Below the pieces are notes generated by a model. That model was not told the origin of the DNA, did not search any database, and saw nothing but the letters and a program-made list of their open reading frames with translations. Made by a program: the position numbers and the translations under genes. Positions 11,691-22,190 of a stretch of 64,000 bases of DNA are shown in pieces; position 1 is the stretch's first letter, and each line of letters opens with the position of its first letter. The DNA comes from Chlorocebus sabaeus (taxonomy: Eukaryota > Chordata > Mammalia > Primates > Cercopithecidae): assembly GCF_047675955.1 (NCBI RefSeq), contig NC_132910.1:112637143-112701142 (forward strand), written 5' to 3'.

Positions 11691-12520
11691 AGACAGTCTG
11701 ACCAAATTAAACATTTTAAGAATGCTATATGTAACAAACTTATATCCAAGAGCACATGGAATATTCACCAAAAGAAACCATGTTGATCTGTAAAACAAAT
11801 CTCAATCAATTTAACAGCCAGAAATCATAGCAAGTATTTACTCTGAATGCAATGGAATTATATTGGAAAACATTAAACATAAAATATATAGAAAGACTCT
11901 TAAATAATTATAAAATAAACATGGACTTGTGTTTTACATTAAAAACACAGGTCAAAAAATAAAACAAAAGCAAAATGAGAAAACTTCAAACTAAATGATA
12001 ATGGAGATAAAATATGTAGGATGCAGCTAAAGTAGTGATTATGGGAGGAAACTGGATATTTAAATATTTATATGAGAATAAATGAGAGATTTAATGTAAA
12101 TGATATAATTTTATTTTCTGATGCTAGAAATAAAAATGAAAAATGAATGGATATAATAAGGACAAAAGCAAACATCAGAAATATAGACAACATGCAGTAT
12201 AATTTAAAAGTCAAAAGTTATTTGAAAACATTAATGCAATGATTGATTCTGTTACAGGGTTAATGAAAGAGAGAAAGTGACCACAATTTAGTAATATTTA
12301 GTAATTAAATGAAGGAAGACGCTCTACAGACTATATAGACATTTCAGATAAGGTACTATTATGAACCACTTTTTTGCCAAAGATCTAATTTCTAATCTTT
12401 TAAAATGGAAAACAACCCAATGTCTACAAATGTGTGAATAGTAATAAGTTGTGGTATAATCATAAAATATACTAATGCTCAGCAATAAAAGGGGGTAAAA
12501 CCTACAGAAGCACTCAGAAA

Positions 12521-12558
12521 TACGTGAATCTCACAAACATACGTGAATCTCACAAACA
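12521..12558. repeat. Exact 19-bp tandem duplication
   Basis: The unit ATACGTGAATCTCACAAAC occurs twice head to tail inside the L1M 3' part. Confidence 0.9.
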
Positions 12559-12860
12559 ATACTTAAATAAAATAATTGTGACAAAAACTGTGTATTTACT
12601 GTTGGTTCCATTTATGTGAAATTCCAATACAGAAAAACATAATCTATTTTAAGTGCTCAACATTTAAAAAGTGGTGGTATTTTTGGCTGAGAAAGGAGGC
12701 TTAACTAAAAAAGGGAATGAAAGACTTTTCTGGAGTGATAGTTATACTCTATATCTTGATTGGAGTGGTGATTACATAGTGTATGCATTTGCTAAAATTC
12801 AAAGAACTAAACACTTAAAGCTAGTGTATGTATCATTGTTATTTAAGTTCATATAGATTA

Positions 12861-13799
12861 AAAGAAATTCACACAACATAAATGTGAGTGAGTTTGCTTC
12901 AGGAGAGCATGTAGAAAGAAAAGCATTAAGCAAAGGCTGGAATTTTGAGTGACAGGTAGACTGTTAAAAATGTTTTAGAGTTCAAAATATACTTACAGGA
13001 AAAGTATGATGTTACTAAAGCCAGGGGATTATAGATTTTTAATACTGTTGATAATGTTGGTAGTTCTGATTGTTCACCAGTGTTACCTGTTATTTGTAAA
13101 AGCCTTGTTAGGGAATGAATGAAAAGGGTTACTGAGTTTGGCAGATATGGCTGATCTAAAGGAAAGTGATTTCATGTACTGTCAGTAGCACAAGTCAAAT
13201 AACACAGCATTGAGGTGTGACTGGGAAATGAAGGGTGAAAAGGGTGAAGATAAAAGTGGAATTTATGTTTTCAAATGACTTAATTCAAATGGGAAGAAGA
13301 GAGACGTTTTAAAGAGAAACAGACTTGAGAAAAATTTAGAAGAAATTCGATTTGATACTTTATCTGCATATCTAAAACAACCGTTATACTCTGTTTAGAG
13401 GGTTATATTATAGTGCTTATTTCTCAATGTATAATATAATTTTATTTGCATAAAAATTGAAAAGCATGAATGGCAAGATTTTCATTCTCAAGACTAATCC
13501 TCAGGTAGTAGTCCCAAACCCTGTTGATATCTACAGACGTGAACAGTAATAAAAGTGAGAACTGTTTGGGCAACACTCAAATTTAATTTTAGCTGCTCTA
13601 TTTCTTCTGGGATATTTCTCCTCAACTAATCTCACTCCAGCCTAATCTGTGATATCTGGTAAACCAAATGTTGTAAATTTCTTTCAATGTATTCCTAAAA
13701 TTACTGTACAGGATAAACTGGGCAATTGATGTGTTTATCCCCCAAGTTGGGGCCTTTTCCAGATCTTTTATTAACTTGTATGTATGAAATGACTTCAAG
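12861..13799. other. Unrecognised sequence, possibly old repeat
   Basis: Purine-rich text at about 12930-13290 loosely resembles antisense L2, but I cannot support it. 13290-13800 shows nothing. Confidence 0.35.
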
Positions 13800-14215
13800 A
13801 AGCTGCCTTTTCGTTTGATTACTGGTAGAGTTCAGCATGCAAGGAAATAAGCAAGAAATCAAAAGAGGAGGGATAGTGAGATGGGATAGATAATAGAGAG
13901 AGATACAGATAGAATATGAATTAGAGATAGCGCTATCTGTCCCCTCAACACCTGGAAGCATTACTGGATGTCAGCTGCATCCCTTCAACTAACATCACAT
14001 TTCCTGTCAAGGGTGCTCTTCTCATGTCTCTCTTTCTCAGTGTTCTGATAACAGCTGCTTTCTTCAGCTTTTTCAGGCCTAAAATTGAGAATGGGACCTT
14101 ACTGTTAGTAGGCTCTGTTCACACCTCTAAAAACAGTTCCTTATTTAAACTCTCATGAAATTGCTCAAAGTGCATGCACCATTTATTTTTCCTGACAGAA
14201 TGTGATTGATTTACC
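13800..14215 (+). mobile_element. Ancient LTR-like repeat, family uncertain
   Basis: The words GTTCAGCATGCAAGGAAATA near 13831, CCTTATTTAAACTCTCATGA near 14139 and the following CACCATTTATTTTTCCTGAC resemble the distal part of an old mammalian LTR/L1M-type repeat whose usual text is 'TTTATTAAACTCTC ... GCCATCTGTTTCCTG'. The match is from memory and weak. Confidence 0.3.
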
Positions 14216-14485
14216 TCTTTCATTGATTAAAAATATTCTAAATGAAATAGAAAAGGAAAACCATATGTTATTGTTGCAATTTCTTAGCCATGTCTCATAA
14301 AAAGTATTGTACAAAATATATTGATAATACATATCTGTAGGGCCACAGGAAATATAGTAGAATGTATGCACCTTCATCTGATGATATTAAAATAACTCTT
14401 CAGTACCATTAGGTACATGCAAAATGTGCTTTAAGGCTCCTTATATAATATTTGGAACCAAAATCCCATAGATGGACATGTGGGA

Positions 14486-14680
14486 TGCTATTTATTTATT
14501 TGACAAATATTTATTGGGTAGCTTTCATAGGAGATAAAAATACATTGTTAAACAGAACAGACAAAGCCATGGCTCTCACAGAGCTTATATTGAGGCAAAG
14601 GAAGACAGGCAACAAATAGATAGAAATAAATATATAAAAATCATTGGTAGTGCTAAGTGTCTAATTAGGTAGTATTAATT
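14486..14680 (-). mobile_element. L2 3'-end fragment, antisense
   Basis: ATTTGACAAATATTTATTGG (about 14497) followed by ACAGAACAGACAAAGCCATG and CAGAGCTTATATTGAGGCAA is the reverse complement of the L2 3' end. Confidence 0.7.
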
Positions 14681-14739
14681 GCTGATCCTAATTCTTTAAA
14701 GAAGTTATTTTAGGAGTAGAAAGGTGGCCCATGCGGTAG

Positions 14740-15250
14740 TTGCATAGTGAATCAGAGCATAATTAATATTTTACTGTTTATTCCACAAGTTGGCTCTTTA
14801 ACAACTGTTCTTGATGCTGATGAGGCTTTGGCATCCTGTCTATGGGCCTTAAGATCTGCTCCCAGCTGGGCTGCCTGTCTGTTCAGATCTGAGTTTGTGT
14901 TGCCATTGAAGGATGTGAGGCCGTCTTTACAGTGAGCTTCAGGGAAAACATTAGTAGGGCTTCTGCAGGGTGTTGGCTGAAGGACTCCAGCAGAGCGAGG
15001 ACACCTTGTGACATCAATATAAATAGCTGCAAATTGACAGCTGGTACCGCGTAATCAAAAACAGGTGGCTAAATTTGAACTGAAATGTGATGGTGATTAT
15101 TGTATTTTGAAGGTACAGTCTGTGAACCTTCCTGTGTGTAATTAAGAAGGCTGTTTGCATTATAAATGCTATAGGCTCATTCCAGCCCATATCTATGATT
15201 GTACCAAGTTGGCCCCCGTGCTTGCTTATATAATTTCAAACATCTGTTCT
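14740..15250. promoter_or_regulatory. Candidate conserved non-coding regulatory element
   Basis: This block matches no repeat I know and differs from its surroundings: higher G+C, several CpGs retained (near 14922, 14997, 15048, 15217), and mixed words. Binding-site-like words include TGACAGCTG at about 15036-15044 (MEIS-type TGACAG overlapping an E-box), CAGGTG near 15062, GTAATTAAG near 15138 (homeodomain) and TTTGCATTATAAATGC at 15154-15169 (POU-like, nearly palindromic). AATATAAATAG near 15017 resembles a TATA box but no transcript is implied. The frame at 14747-14935 looks incidental. The regulatory reading is inference from composition; conservation cannot be tested here. Confidence 0.35.
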
Positions 15251-16149
15251 TCTATACAGTTCATTTTACAGTTATAGCAAACTATGAGACTAAGAGTGAT
15301 CTTCTAAAAATGAATACCAGTATAATCAGTCTTTCAGATTATTTTTCAAATTACAAATGATCCACTAACAAAGCACAAACACTTTCACCTAAAATTGGTA
15401 TCTCTTTATATGGGATAAATATGCTACTGAACATTATACTATTTAATAATTACTATGCATTTTATTTCAAGTCTATCATCTGTTTTAAGTCTAGCTATAA
15501 ACTTACCTCTAATTAATGTCACTAAATTGAATGATTATATGTTACTGTAACAATTTCCTATGTCCCAAAAATCTTTAAAAAATAGTCCATTTATCTTCTC
15601 TATCAAAATGTCATCCTGTCAAAAAGAAACAATATGCAATCTGCTATTATTGATTTTTGGCAAATATAAGTGGCTTCTTAATATTATATCATCTTTCTGT
15701 AGGCAATAAGTAGTCATTTTATTTATTCTAATAATTTTCTCTGCTCTGAATTTCAAGTATTATAAGTATCAAACATCAACATATTTTATAAGACATGACA
15801 ATCCTTTGAGATCTTCATCATGAATTCTCCAAAAGAATTACTGGTGCTCTAAGGTAATAAATAATTTTTATTACCTTAAGGAAATGAGAAAAATTAGAAT
15901 ATCTGTTTGCTAATTTGATTGTGTTTGCCCCACTATATTTTTTAACATTTGTAAATTATTTCATGTGATTTATTATTTCTTTCTTAAATTGTTAAGCTAT
16001 TGCAATATAAGACCTGTTCTTTATTGTTTGCTGAGCAGTATCATTTTTCCAGAGACTTTATTTACACATTTTGTGAATACAGGATTGAATAACCATCACA
16101 TTATTCATATAAATTGCTATGCTACTTATTCTCCTTGTCACAGGTTCTA
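15251..16149. other. AT-rich sequence, nothing recognised
   Basis: Long AT-rich stretch without identifiable repeat or exon. The upstream copy of the L1 target-site duplication starts at 16150. Confidence 0.45.
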
Positions 16150-16164
16150 AAAAGTTAGGTGATA
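16150..16164 (+). repeat. Target-site duplication (left) of inverted L1
   Basis: AAAAGTTAGGTGATA here is repeated exactly at 18011-18025 on the far side of the L1. Confidence 0.95.
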
Positions 16165-18010
16165 GCATGAAACCTCCAGCTTTGTTCTTTTTACTTAGGA
16201 TTGTCTTGGTTATATGGACTCTTTTTTAGTTCCACATGAAATTTAAAGTAGTTTTTCTAATTCTGTGAAGAAAGTCAATGGTAGCTTGATGTGGATAGCA
16301 CTGAATCTATAAACTACTTTGGGCAGTATGGCCATTTTCACAGTATTGATTCTTCCTGTCCATGAACTTGGAATGTTTTTCCATTTGTGTCCTCTCTTAT
16401 TTCCTTGAGCAGTAGTTTGTAGTTCTCCCTGAAGAAGTCCTTCACATCCCTTGTAAATTATATTCCTAGGTATTGTATTCTCTTTGTAGCAATTGTGAAT
16501 CAGAGTTCAAACTACACTATAAGGCTACAGTAACCAAAAGAGCATGGTACTGGTACCCAAACAGATATATAGACCAATGGAACAAAATAGAGGCCTCAGA
16601 AATACCTTCACACATCTACAACTATCTGATCTTTGACAAACCTGACAAAAACAAGCAATGGGGAAAGGATTCCCTATTTAATAAATGGTGTTGGGAAAAC
16701 TGGCTAGCCATATGCAGAAAACTGAAACTGGGTCCCTTCCTTACACCTTATACAAAAATTAACTCAAGATGGATTAAAGACTTAAATGTAAGTCCTAAAA
16801 TCATTTAAAAAAAAATCTAGAAGAAAACCTAGGCAATACCATTCAGGACCCAGGCACGGGCAAAGACTTCATGACTAAAACACCAAAAGCAATTACAACA
16901 AAAGCCAAAATTGAGAAAAGGGGTCTAATTAAACTAAAGAGCTTCTGCACAGGAAAAGAAACTATCATTAGAGTGAACAGGTAACCTACAGAATGGGAGA
17001 AAATTTTTGCAATCTATCCATCTGACAAAGGGCTAATATCCAGAATCTACGAGGAACTTAAACAAATTTACAAGAAAAAAAACAAACAACCCCATCAAAA
17101 AGTGGGCAAAGGATATGAACAGACACTTCTCAAAAGAAGGCATATATGCAGCCAATAAACATATGAAAAAAGCTTATCATCACTGGTCATTAGAGAAATG
17201 CAAATCAAACCCACAATGTCATACCACCTCATGCCAGTTAGAATGGCAATCATTAAAAAGTCAGGAAACAACAGACGCTGGAGAAGATGTGGAGAAATAA
17301 GAATGCTTTTATACTGTTGATGGGAACGTAAATTAGTTCAACCATTGTGGAAGACAGTGTGGCGATTCCTCAAGGATCTAGAACCTTTTCCTTGATCAAT
17401 GGTATTGATCTAGAACCAATACCATTTGACCCAGCAATCCCATCACTGGGTATATACCCAAAGGTTTATAAATCATTCTACTATGAAGACACATGCACAT
17501 GTATGTTTATTGCAACACTGTTCACAAAAGCAAAGAACCAACTTGGAACTAACCCAAATGCCAATCAATGGTAGACTGAATAAACAAAATGTGGCACATA
17601 TACACCATGGAATACCATGAAACCGTAAAAAAGGATGAGTTCATGTCATTTTGCAGGGACATGGATGAAGCTGGAAACCATCATTCTCAGCAAACTAACA
17701 CAGGAGCAGAAAACCAAACACTGTACGTTCTCACTCTTATGTGAGAGTTGAGCAAATAAGAACACATGGACACAGGGAGGGGAACATCACACACTGGGGC
17801 CTGTCGGGGGGTGAGAGGCTAGGGGAAAGATAGCATTAGGAGAAATACCTAATGTAGATGACGGGTTGATGGGTGCAGCAAACTACTATGACATGTGTAT
17901 ATCTATGTAACAAACCTGCAGGTTCTGCACATGTATCCCAGAACTTACAATATAATAATAATTTAAAAACTACACCAAAAAAAATTAAAAATAACAAAGA
18001 GTTAAAAAAA
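16165..18010 (+). mobile_element. L1PA/L1P insertion, 5' truncated with 5' inversion (twin priming)
   Basis: 16165 to about 16496 is L1 ORF2 in antisense (AAACCTCCAGCTTTGTTCTT onward); from about 16510 to 18010 it is L1 ORF2 and 3'UTR in sense, ending in an A-rich tail. The inverted part is the ORF2 segment lying just upstream of the sense part, with only about a dozen bases lost at the junction. A 15-bp target-site duplication encloses the whole. The 3'UTR words (ACAAACCTGCAGGTTCTGCA, CATGTATCCCAGAACTTA) fit primate L1PA subfamilies of middle age. Confidence 0.95.
16497..17700 (+). pseudogene. L1 ORF2 C-terminal remnant
   Basis: The frame at 16473-16808 gives ATVTKRAWYWYPNRYIDQW and WCWENWLAICRKLKL. 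17115-17300 gives MNRHFSKEGIYAANKHMKKA. 17347-17574 gives IPFDPAIPSLGIYPK and DTCTCMFIATLFTKAK. These are the C-terminal, cysteine-rich half of L1 ORF2. Stops at about 16809 and elsewhere, frameshifts, and an insertion at about 17385-17416 break it. No reverse-transcriptase or endonuclease core is present. Confidence 0.92.
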
Positions 18011-18025
18011 AAAAGTTAGGTGATA
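18011..18025 (+). repeat. Target-site duplication (right) of inverted L1
   Basis: Exact copy of 16150-16164. Confidence 0.95.
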
Positions 18026-18770
18026 CTAGTGTACCTGGGAAGTTATTGCTTGATTTGGTATTAAAAATAATTAAAAAGAAACAAAACAGAACAGAAAACA
18101 ACAATGTTCTATGAGTTCCGCTATGCTATACTATTTCTTTCCTGAGTTGTTCAGATCTTCAAATTGCATACCCAAGAAACTTTAAAAATGTACTTTAGTA
18201 TTACTGGCTGTTAGATTAATGTACTCTTCCTAATTTTGATAACTGATTGCTAAATATTTTTAAAACCAAATAAAACGTTTCTTTCGTTTGAGTTTTGTTT
18301 CAACTAGTACTGTCGCTTCTCTCTACTTATGTTGTCTCTCCTGTTGCAGAAATATAACAGGCTCTTAAAACAGGCATGGATATTGTTTTTCAGGCTTCAG
18401 AGTACTTGGGAGCTACCTTCAGAATCAGTTTACTATCACACAGGAAAATCCATCTCACTGTTTAATAGACAATTGGATTTCTTACTGCAAGTGATATTAT
18501 CAAAGTTGATAACTCATTTTATTCGTTAGATATGAAAGAGTTCTGCCTTCAAAAGCAGCATATTTACAACCTCTGAATACATTGGAAACTTTTGCCTTAG
18601 AATACAAATGTAATTACAAAGAAGCTCAAGACATGTTTTCAGAAATGCCAACACCTTTAGATTTTCATTTGATATTTGATATTAGTTTATAATGTAACTC
18701 ATTACTTAATTGCTTCACAAATTTGTAATGTTATTCTTAGCAGGTATCTTTAAGTGTTTTATCTGATGTC
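18026..18770. other. Unique AT-rich sequence with one acceptor-preceded open frame
   Basis: No repeat recognised. A good-looking splice acceptor (TCTCTCCTGTTGCAG ending near 18350) is followed in frame by 59 open codons to a TAG at about 18529. The translation is unfamiliar. It may be chance. Confidence 0.4.
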
Positions 18771-18786
18771 AAGAATTGTGAATTGT
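18771..18786 (+). repeat. Target-site duplication (left) of Alu
   Basis: AAGAATTGTGAATTGT, repeated at 19077-19092. Confidence 0.93.
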
Positions 18787-19076
18787 GGGCCAGGTGCACA
18801 TCTGTAATCCCAGCACTTTGGGCGGCCAAAGCAGGCGGATCCCTTGAGGTCAGAAGTTGAAGACCAGCCTGGCCAACATGGTGAAACCCCATCTCTACTA
18901 AAAATACAAAAATTAGCTGGGCATGGTGGCAGGTGCCTGTACTCCCAGCTACACAGGAGGCTGAGGCAGAAGAATTGCTTGAACTCGGGAGGCAGAGGTT
19001 GCAGTGAGCTGAGATGATGCCACTGTACTCCATCCTGGGCAACAGAGAAAGACTCCATCTCAAAAAAAAAAAAAAA
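18787..19076 (+). mobile_element. Alu (AluS-like), full length apart from a small 5' deletion
   Basis: Runs from GGGCCAGGTGCACATCTGTA to the A-tail before 19077, with both arms. A 16-bp target-site duplication flanks it exactly. Minus frames at 18737-19126 are Alu antisense translation, not genes. Confidence 0.97.
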
Positions 19077-19092
19077 AAGAATTGTGAATTGT
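19077..19092 (+). repeat. Target-site duplication (right) of Alu
   Basis: Exact copy of 18771-18786. Confidence 0.93.
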
Positions 19093-19140
19093 ATGTGTAT
19101 TTGTGTGTGTGTGTGCATGTGCACACAAGTGTGTGCGCTT
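19093..19140. repeat. (TG)n microsatellite, interrupted
   Basis: TGTGTGTGTG runs with GCATGTGCAC interruptions. Confidence 0.85.
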
Positions 19141-19680
19141 GTACTGAACCAAAGGATGAGACATTTCTGGTTTATAATATTATTATTGCTTGGGTAATCT
19201 TTAAATTATTTTCTACAATGAAGTGAAATATTAAAAAATAAATGTATGTATTTATATACATATTTGTATTTTCAAAATGTCTTCTTTGTTCAAAATTATG
19301 TAATTTTGCCATATATTAAAATTCTATAATCATACAATCAACAATTTAGTGCTTAGATTTGTGTTATAAATTCTTCTCATTAATAAAATAATAGACAATA
19401 TATTAGTGACTTAATAATTCTTGAATGTATTTTTTAGAGTTACTAGTTAAGATAACTTCTTGAGGCATTATACAGTTTTACAGGTACCTAAATGTTAGTA
19501 ATGACTATTTAAAATGCTATATGTTTACATGAGAAAATACTATATGAATATTAACTCCCTCCATAAATTTTTATGAAGAGAAAGTACATTCGTTAACCAA
19601 TCACAATCCACTCTACCAATGATTTTATTGTCATTGCTTCATTTTTTTTTCTTAAAATGACAATATCAGGTAGTTTTTAT
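19141..19680. other. AT-rich sequence, nothing recognised
   Basis: No repeat family or gene-like feature could be recognised. Confidence 0.45.
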
Positions 19681-19684
19681 GTCA

Positions 19685-19830
19685 TTGACATTTTACAGAT
19701 AAGAAAATTGAGGCATTGGGAATTAGCGCATTGATCTAGGTCAAAAGGTTTGTCAAAGTTGAATGGAGGATTAGAACCAACATATGACCTGCTCCAGGAC
19801 CATTACCACTTCTCTGTGCAACCATGCAGT
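19685..19830 (-). mobile_element. MIR SINE fragment, antisense
   Basis: The ATTTTACAGATAAGAAAATT core followed by GAGGCATTGGGAATT and GGATTAGAACCAAC is the reverse complement of the MIR core and tRNA-like part. Confidence 0.75.
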
Positions 19831-20299
19831 CATGTATTACTGACTTAAGCATTTACTATGATATTTTTTGTAGCTGATTAGGAAAAAATATTAAATATTT
19901 TTGATAAATATGCATATGTATGCAACTATGTAATTTGAATATAATACAAACCATATATTTAACCCTAAGTCTAGACCACATGTGATGTTCTAATAATCTA
20001 TATTTGACTTTGCTGTTATTTCAAGTAAGTGTTTGGAGTTACATGATAGTATTATAGAATTGTCTCCTTAAAATGATAGTATATAAAACCGAGAAAAATA
20101 AATAATATTTAATGTCAGAATAGTTATATTTTATTTGCGTTTAAGTCACATGTTAAATGTATTAATATGATTTTTAGAAAATATCAATATCAGGGTAAAA
20201 TAAACCCAAATATTCCATACAAAGTTTGATCCAAAATTTTATAAAGGATCATTATAGAAAGAAAAAAATAAATTGGTTATTCTTATAATAACACTAAAT

Positions 20300-20530
20300 T
20301 ACTTTTGTTGAGTGTTTTCAATATAAAAGCATTATCTAAGAGTTTTTAATGAATACAATGCAACAATTTTATTAGAGAGAAACCATTACTATCCCTATTT
20401 TACCGATGAGAAAGCATACATGGGTTGGTTAAGTAACTTGCTCAAGGTCACATATATATTAAAGTGGAAGAGCTGAGATTTAATGCTGGTTAACAAAGTT
20501 CCAGAGCTGGCTCTCCGGAGCACAATTTAC
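20300..20530 (-). mobile_element. MIR SINE, antisense
   Basis: CTATCCCTATTTTACCGATG, then TAAGTAACTTGCTCAAGGTC and AGAGCTGAGATTTAATGCTG, match the MIR reverse complement over most of its length. A MER20-like word (AGAATCACCTG near 20569) follows but is too short to call. Confidence 0.85.
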
Positions 20531-20756
20531 TGAATCTTTAGAGCGAAGGCACCTTTAGAATCACCTGTAGTTGTTTTTTCAAAAGTCAAGTTTCCAGTTT
20601 TTTGTTTCTGCTTTTGTCTTTTTTCCCCCTTTCTTTGAGTGGAGTTCTAGTAAACAATAAAATAACTTGCAAGTGTACTTCAGCACTTGTAATTATAACC
20701 TTAACATTTTAATTTCAACATAATATTAAAATCACTCTCTAGTTAAAAAAAAATCC

Positions 20757-21049
20757 AAGACACTGCCATGTGCAGTGGCTCATGCCTGTAATCCCAGGAC
20801 TTTGGGAGGCCGGGGCAGGAAGATCACCTGAGGTCAGGAGTTTGAGACTAGCCTGGCCAACATGGTGAGATCCGTCTCTACTAAAAATACAAAAATTACC
20901 GCGGGCGTGATGGTGCGTCCCTGCAATCACAGCCGCTCGGGAGACTGAGGAAGGATAATCGCTTGAACCCGAGAGGCGGCAGTTGCGGTGAGCCGGCATA
21001 GTGCCACTGCACTCCAGCCTGGGCGACAAGGGTAAGACTCCGTCGCAGG

Positions 21050-21086
<37 letters not shown>
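20757..21086 (+). mobile_element. Alu with long A-tail (AluS-like)
   Basis: Starts near 20763 (TGCCATGTGCAGTGGCTCAT) and ends in an uninterrupted A run of about 37 bases (21050-21086). The flanking duplication is AAAAATCCAAGACA, at about 20748-20762 and 21082-21095. An internal GCGGGCGTGATGGTGCGTCC region is somewhat diverged. Minus frames at 20739-21110 are Alu shadows. Confidence 0.96.
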
Positions 21087-21089
<3 letters not shown>

Positions 21090-21144
21090 AAGACATACCG
21101 AACAACACATGAATTTTTTTCGTGATGTCTTGTTTTAAGAAAAC

Positions 21145-21408
21145 GGGCGGATCACGAGGTCAGGAGATCAAGACCATCCTGGCTAACACGGTGAAACCCC
21201 GTCTCTACTAAAAATACAAAAAAAAAAACAAAAAACAAAAAACAAAAAAAACTAGCCGGGCGAGGCGGCGGGCGCCTATAATCCCAGCTACTCGGGAGAC
21301 TGAGGCAGGAGAATGGCGTAAGCCCGGGAGGCGGAGCTTGCAGTGAGCTGAGATCAGGCCACTGTACTCCAGCCTGGGCGGCAGAGCGAGACTCAAAAAA
21401 AAAGTCTC

Positions 21409-21442
<34 letters not shown>

Positions 21443-21448
21443 GAAAAG
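21145..21448 (+). mobile_element. AluY, 5' truncated
   Basis: Begins mid left arm at GGGCGGATCACGAGGTCAGG with AluY diagnostic text (GAGATCAAGACCATCCTGGC, GGAGAATGGCGTAAGCCCGG). It has an enlarged A-rich linker and a tail containing (GAAAA)n. It lies only about 50 bp after the previous Alu and in the same orientation. Confidence 0.95.
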
Positions 21449-21449
21449 G

Positions 21450-22050
21450 TAATCATCTGAAGAATTGTAAACTTACAGTAATTTCAGAATACTAAAATGA
21501 CTTACTGTTTATCAGAAGCGTATGATTTTCCAAGAATAATCCATAAAAATCATCTCAGACAGAATTAGGCTTTTTATAAATATAATAGCTACAATGAAAG
21601 GATCATCAGCCTTATAATTTTCAGGAGGCTGATTTCTTGATTATTTTAGCTTTGATTTAGGAGAGAGATGGTTACTATTTTGGAAATTATATTGTCACTA
21701 TTTAAGTCTTATCACTCTTCTAAACTAATAGTCTCCTAAATTCATTTTTTGTCATGAGAATTACCGAAAAAGAAGTAATGTTCTATAATGTTTTTTAAAA
21801 GATGTTGATAAACAGTGCTTAAATAATTCTTAATATTTAATATGATAACATGTATTGTAAAGTTTCAGGAAATTAATATATTATGCTGCATATTTGCATA
21901 TTATATGTAGCATTATTTTTTCTTGGATTAATCAGGAAAGCATACTTTTTTTTGCAATGCAAATAATTTAAAAAGTGTAACCCTAGCTACACTTTTACAA
22001 TGTGTTGGTTCAAACTCTACTCCATATCATTGTCATTTGGGGAGTCAACC
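21450..22050. other. AT-rich sequence with octamer-like words, no repeat recognised
   Basis: ATATTTGCATATTAT near 21889, GGATTAATCAGG near 21925 and GCAATGCAAATAAT near 21953 form a small cluster of POU/homeodomain-like words. No repeat family is recognised. Confidence 0.35.
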
Positions 22051-22052
22051 TG

Positions 22053-22190
22053 TTTTCGTTGACTCTACTTGGAAATTTTCTGATCCTCATGAAAGAAGGA
22101 AAAGACTCTTGACAAACTTGGAAATTTTTCGTTGACTCTACTTGGAAATTTTCTGATCCTCATGAAAGAAGGAAAAGACTCTTGACAAAC
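22053..22190. repeat. Near-perfect tandem duplication, 65-bp units, period 73
   Basis: 22053-22117 and 22126-22190 are essentially identical (CGTTGACTCTACTTGGAAAT onward to CTTGACAAAC), separated by TTGGAAAT, itself a copy of an internal word. The minus frame at 22065-22265 shows the repeat as FPS-RV/KFPSLSRV units and is not a gene. Confidence 0.95.

Larger units (their letters stand above)
10490..12860 (+). mobile_element. L1M element (old mammalian L1), ORF2 parts and 3' end, interrupted by an Alu
   Basis: Text at 10660-11220 (for example AAAGATAAATGGGCTAAGCA) and at 11700-12330 (AGCACATGGAATATTCACCA; ACTCTGAATGCAATGGAATT) matches the endonuclease half of L1M ORF2. 12400-12860 matches an L1M 3' end (GGAAAACAACCCAATGTCTA near 12407, then the GTGGTGGTATTTTTGGCTGA region). 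Much of ORF2 is absent, and an Alu plus TA-rich DNA sits at 11228-11690. It is too decayed to keep any long frame. One or two insertions could be involved. Confidence 0.65.

Noticed and set aside
18737..19126. 120-129-codon minus frames resembling hypothetical proteins
   Set aside because: Antisense Alu translation (AGVQWH and PPPGFK-type text), a well-known artefact; the same holds for frames at 20739-21456, 42059-42395 and 56968-57171.
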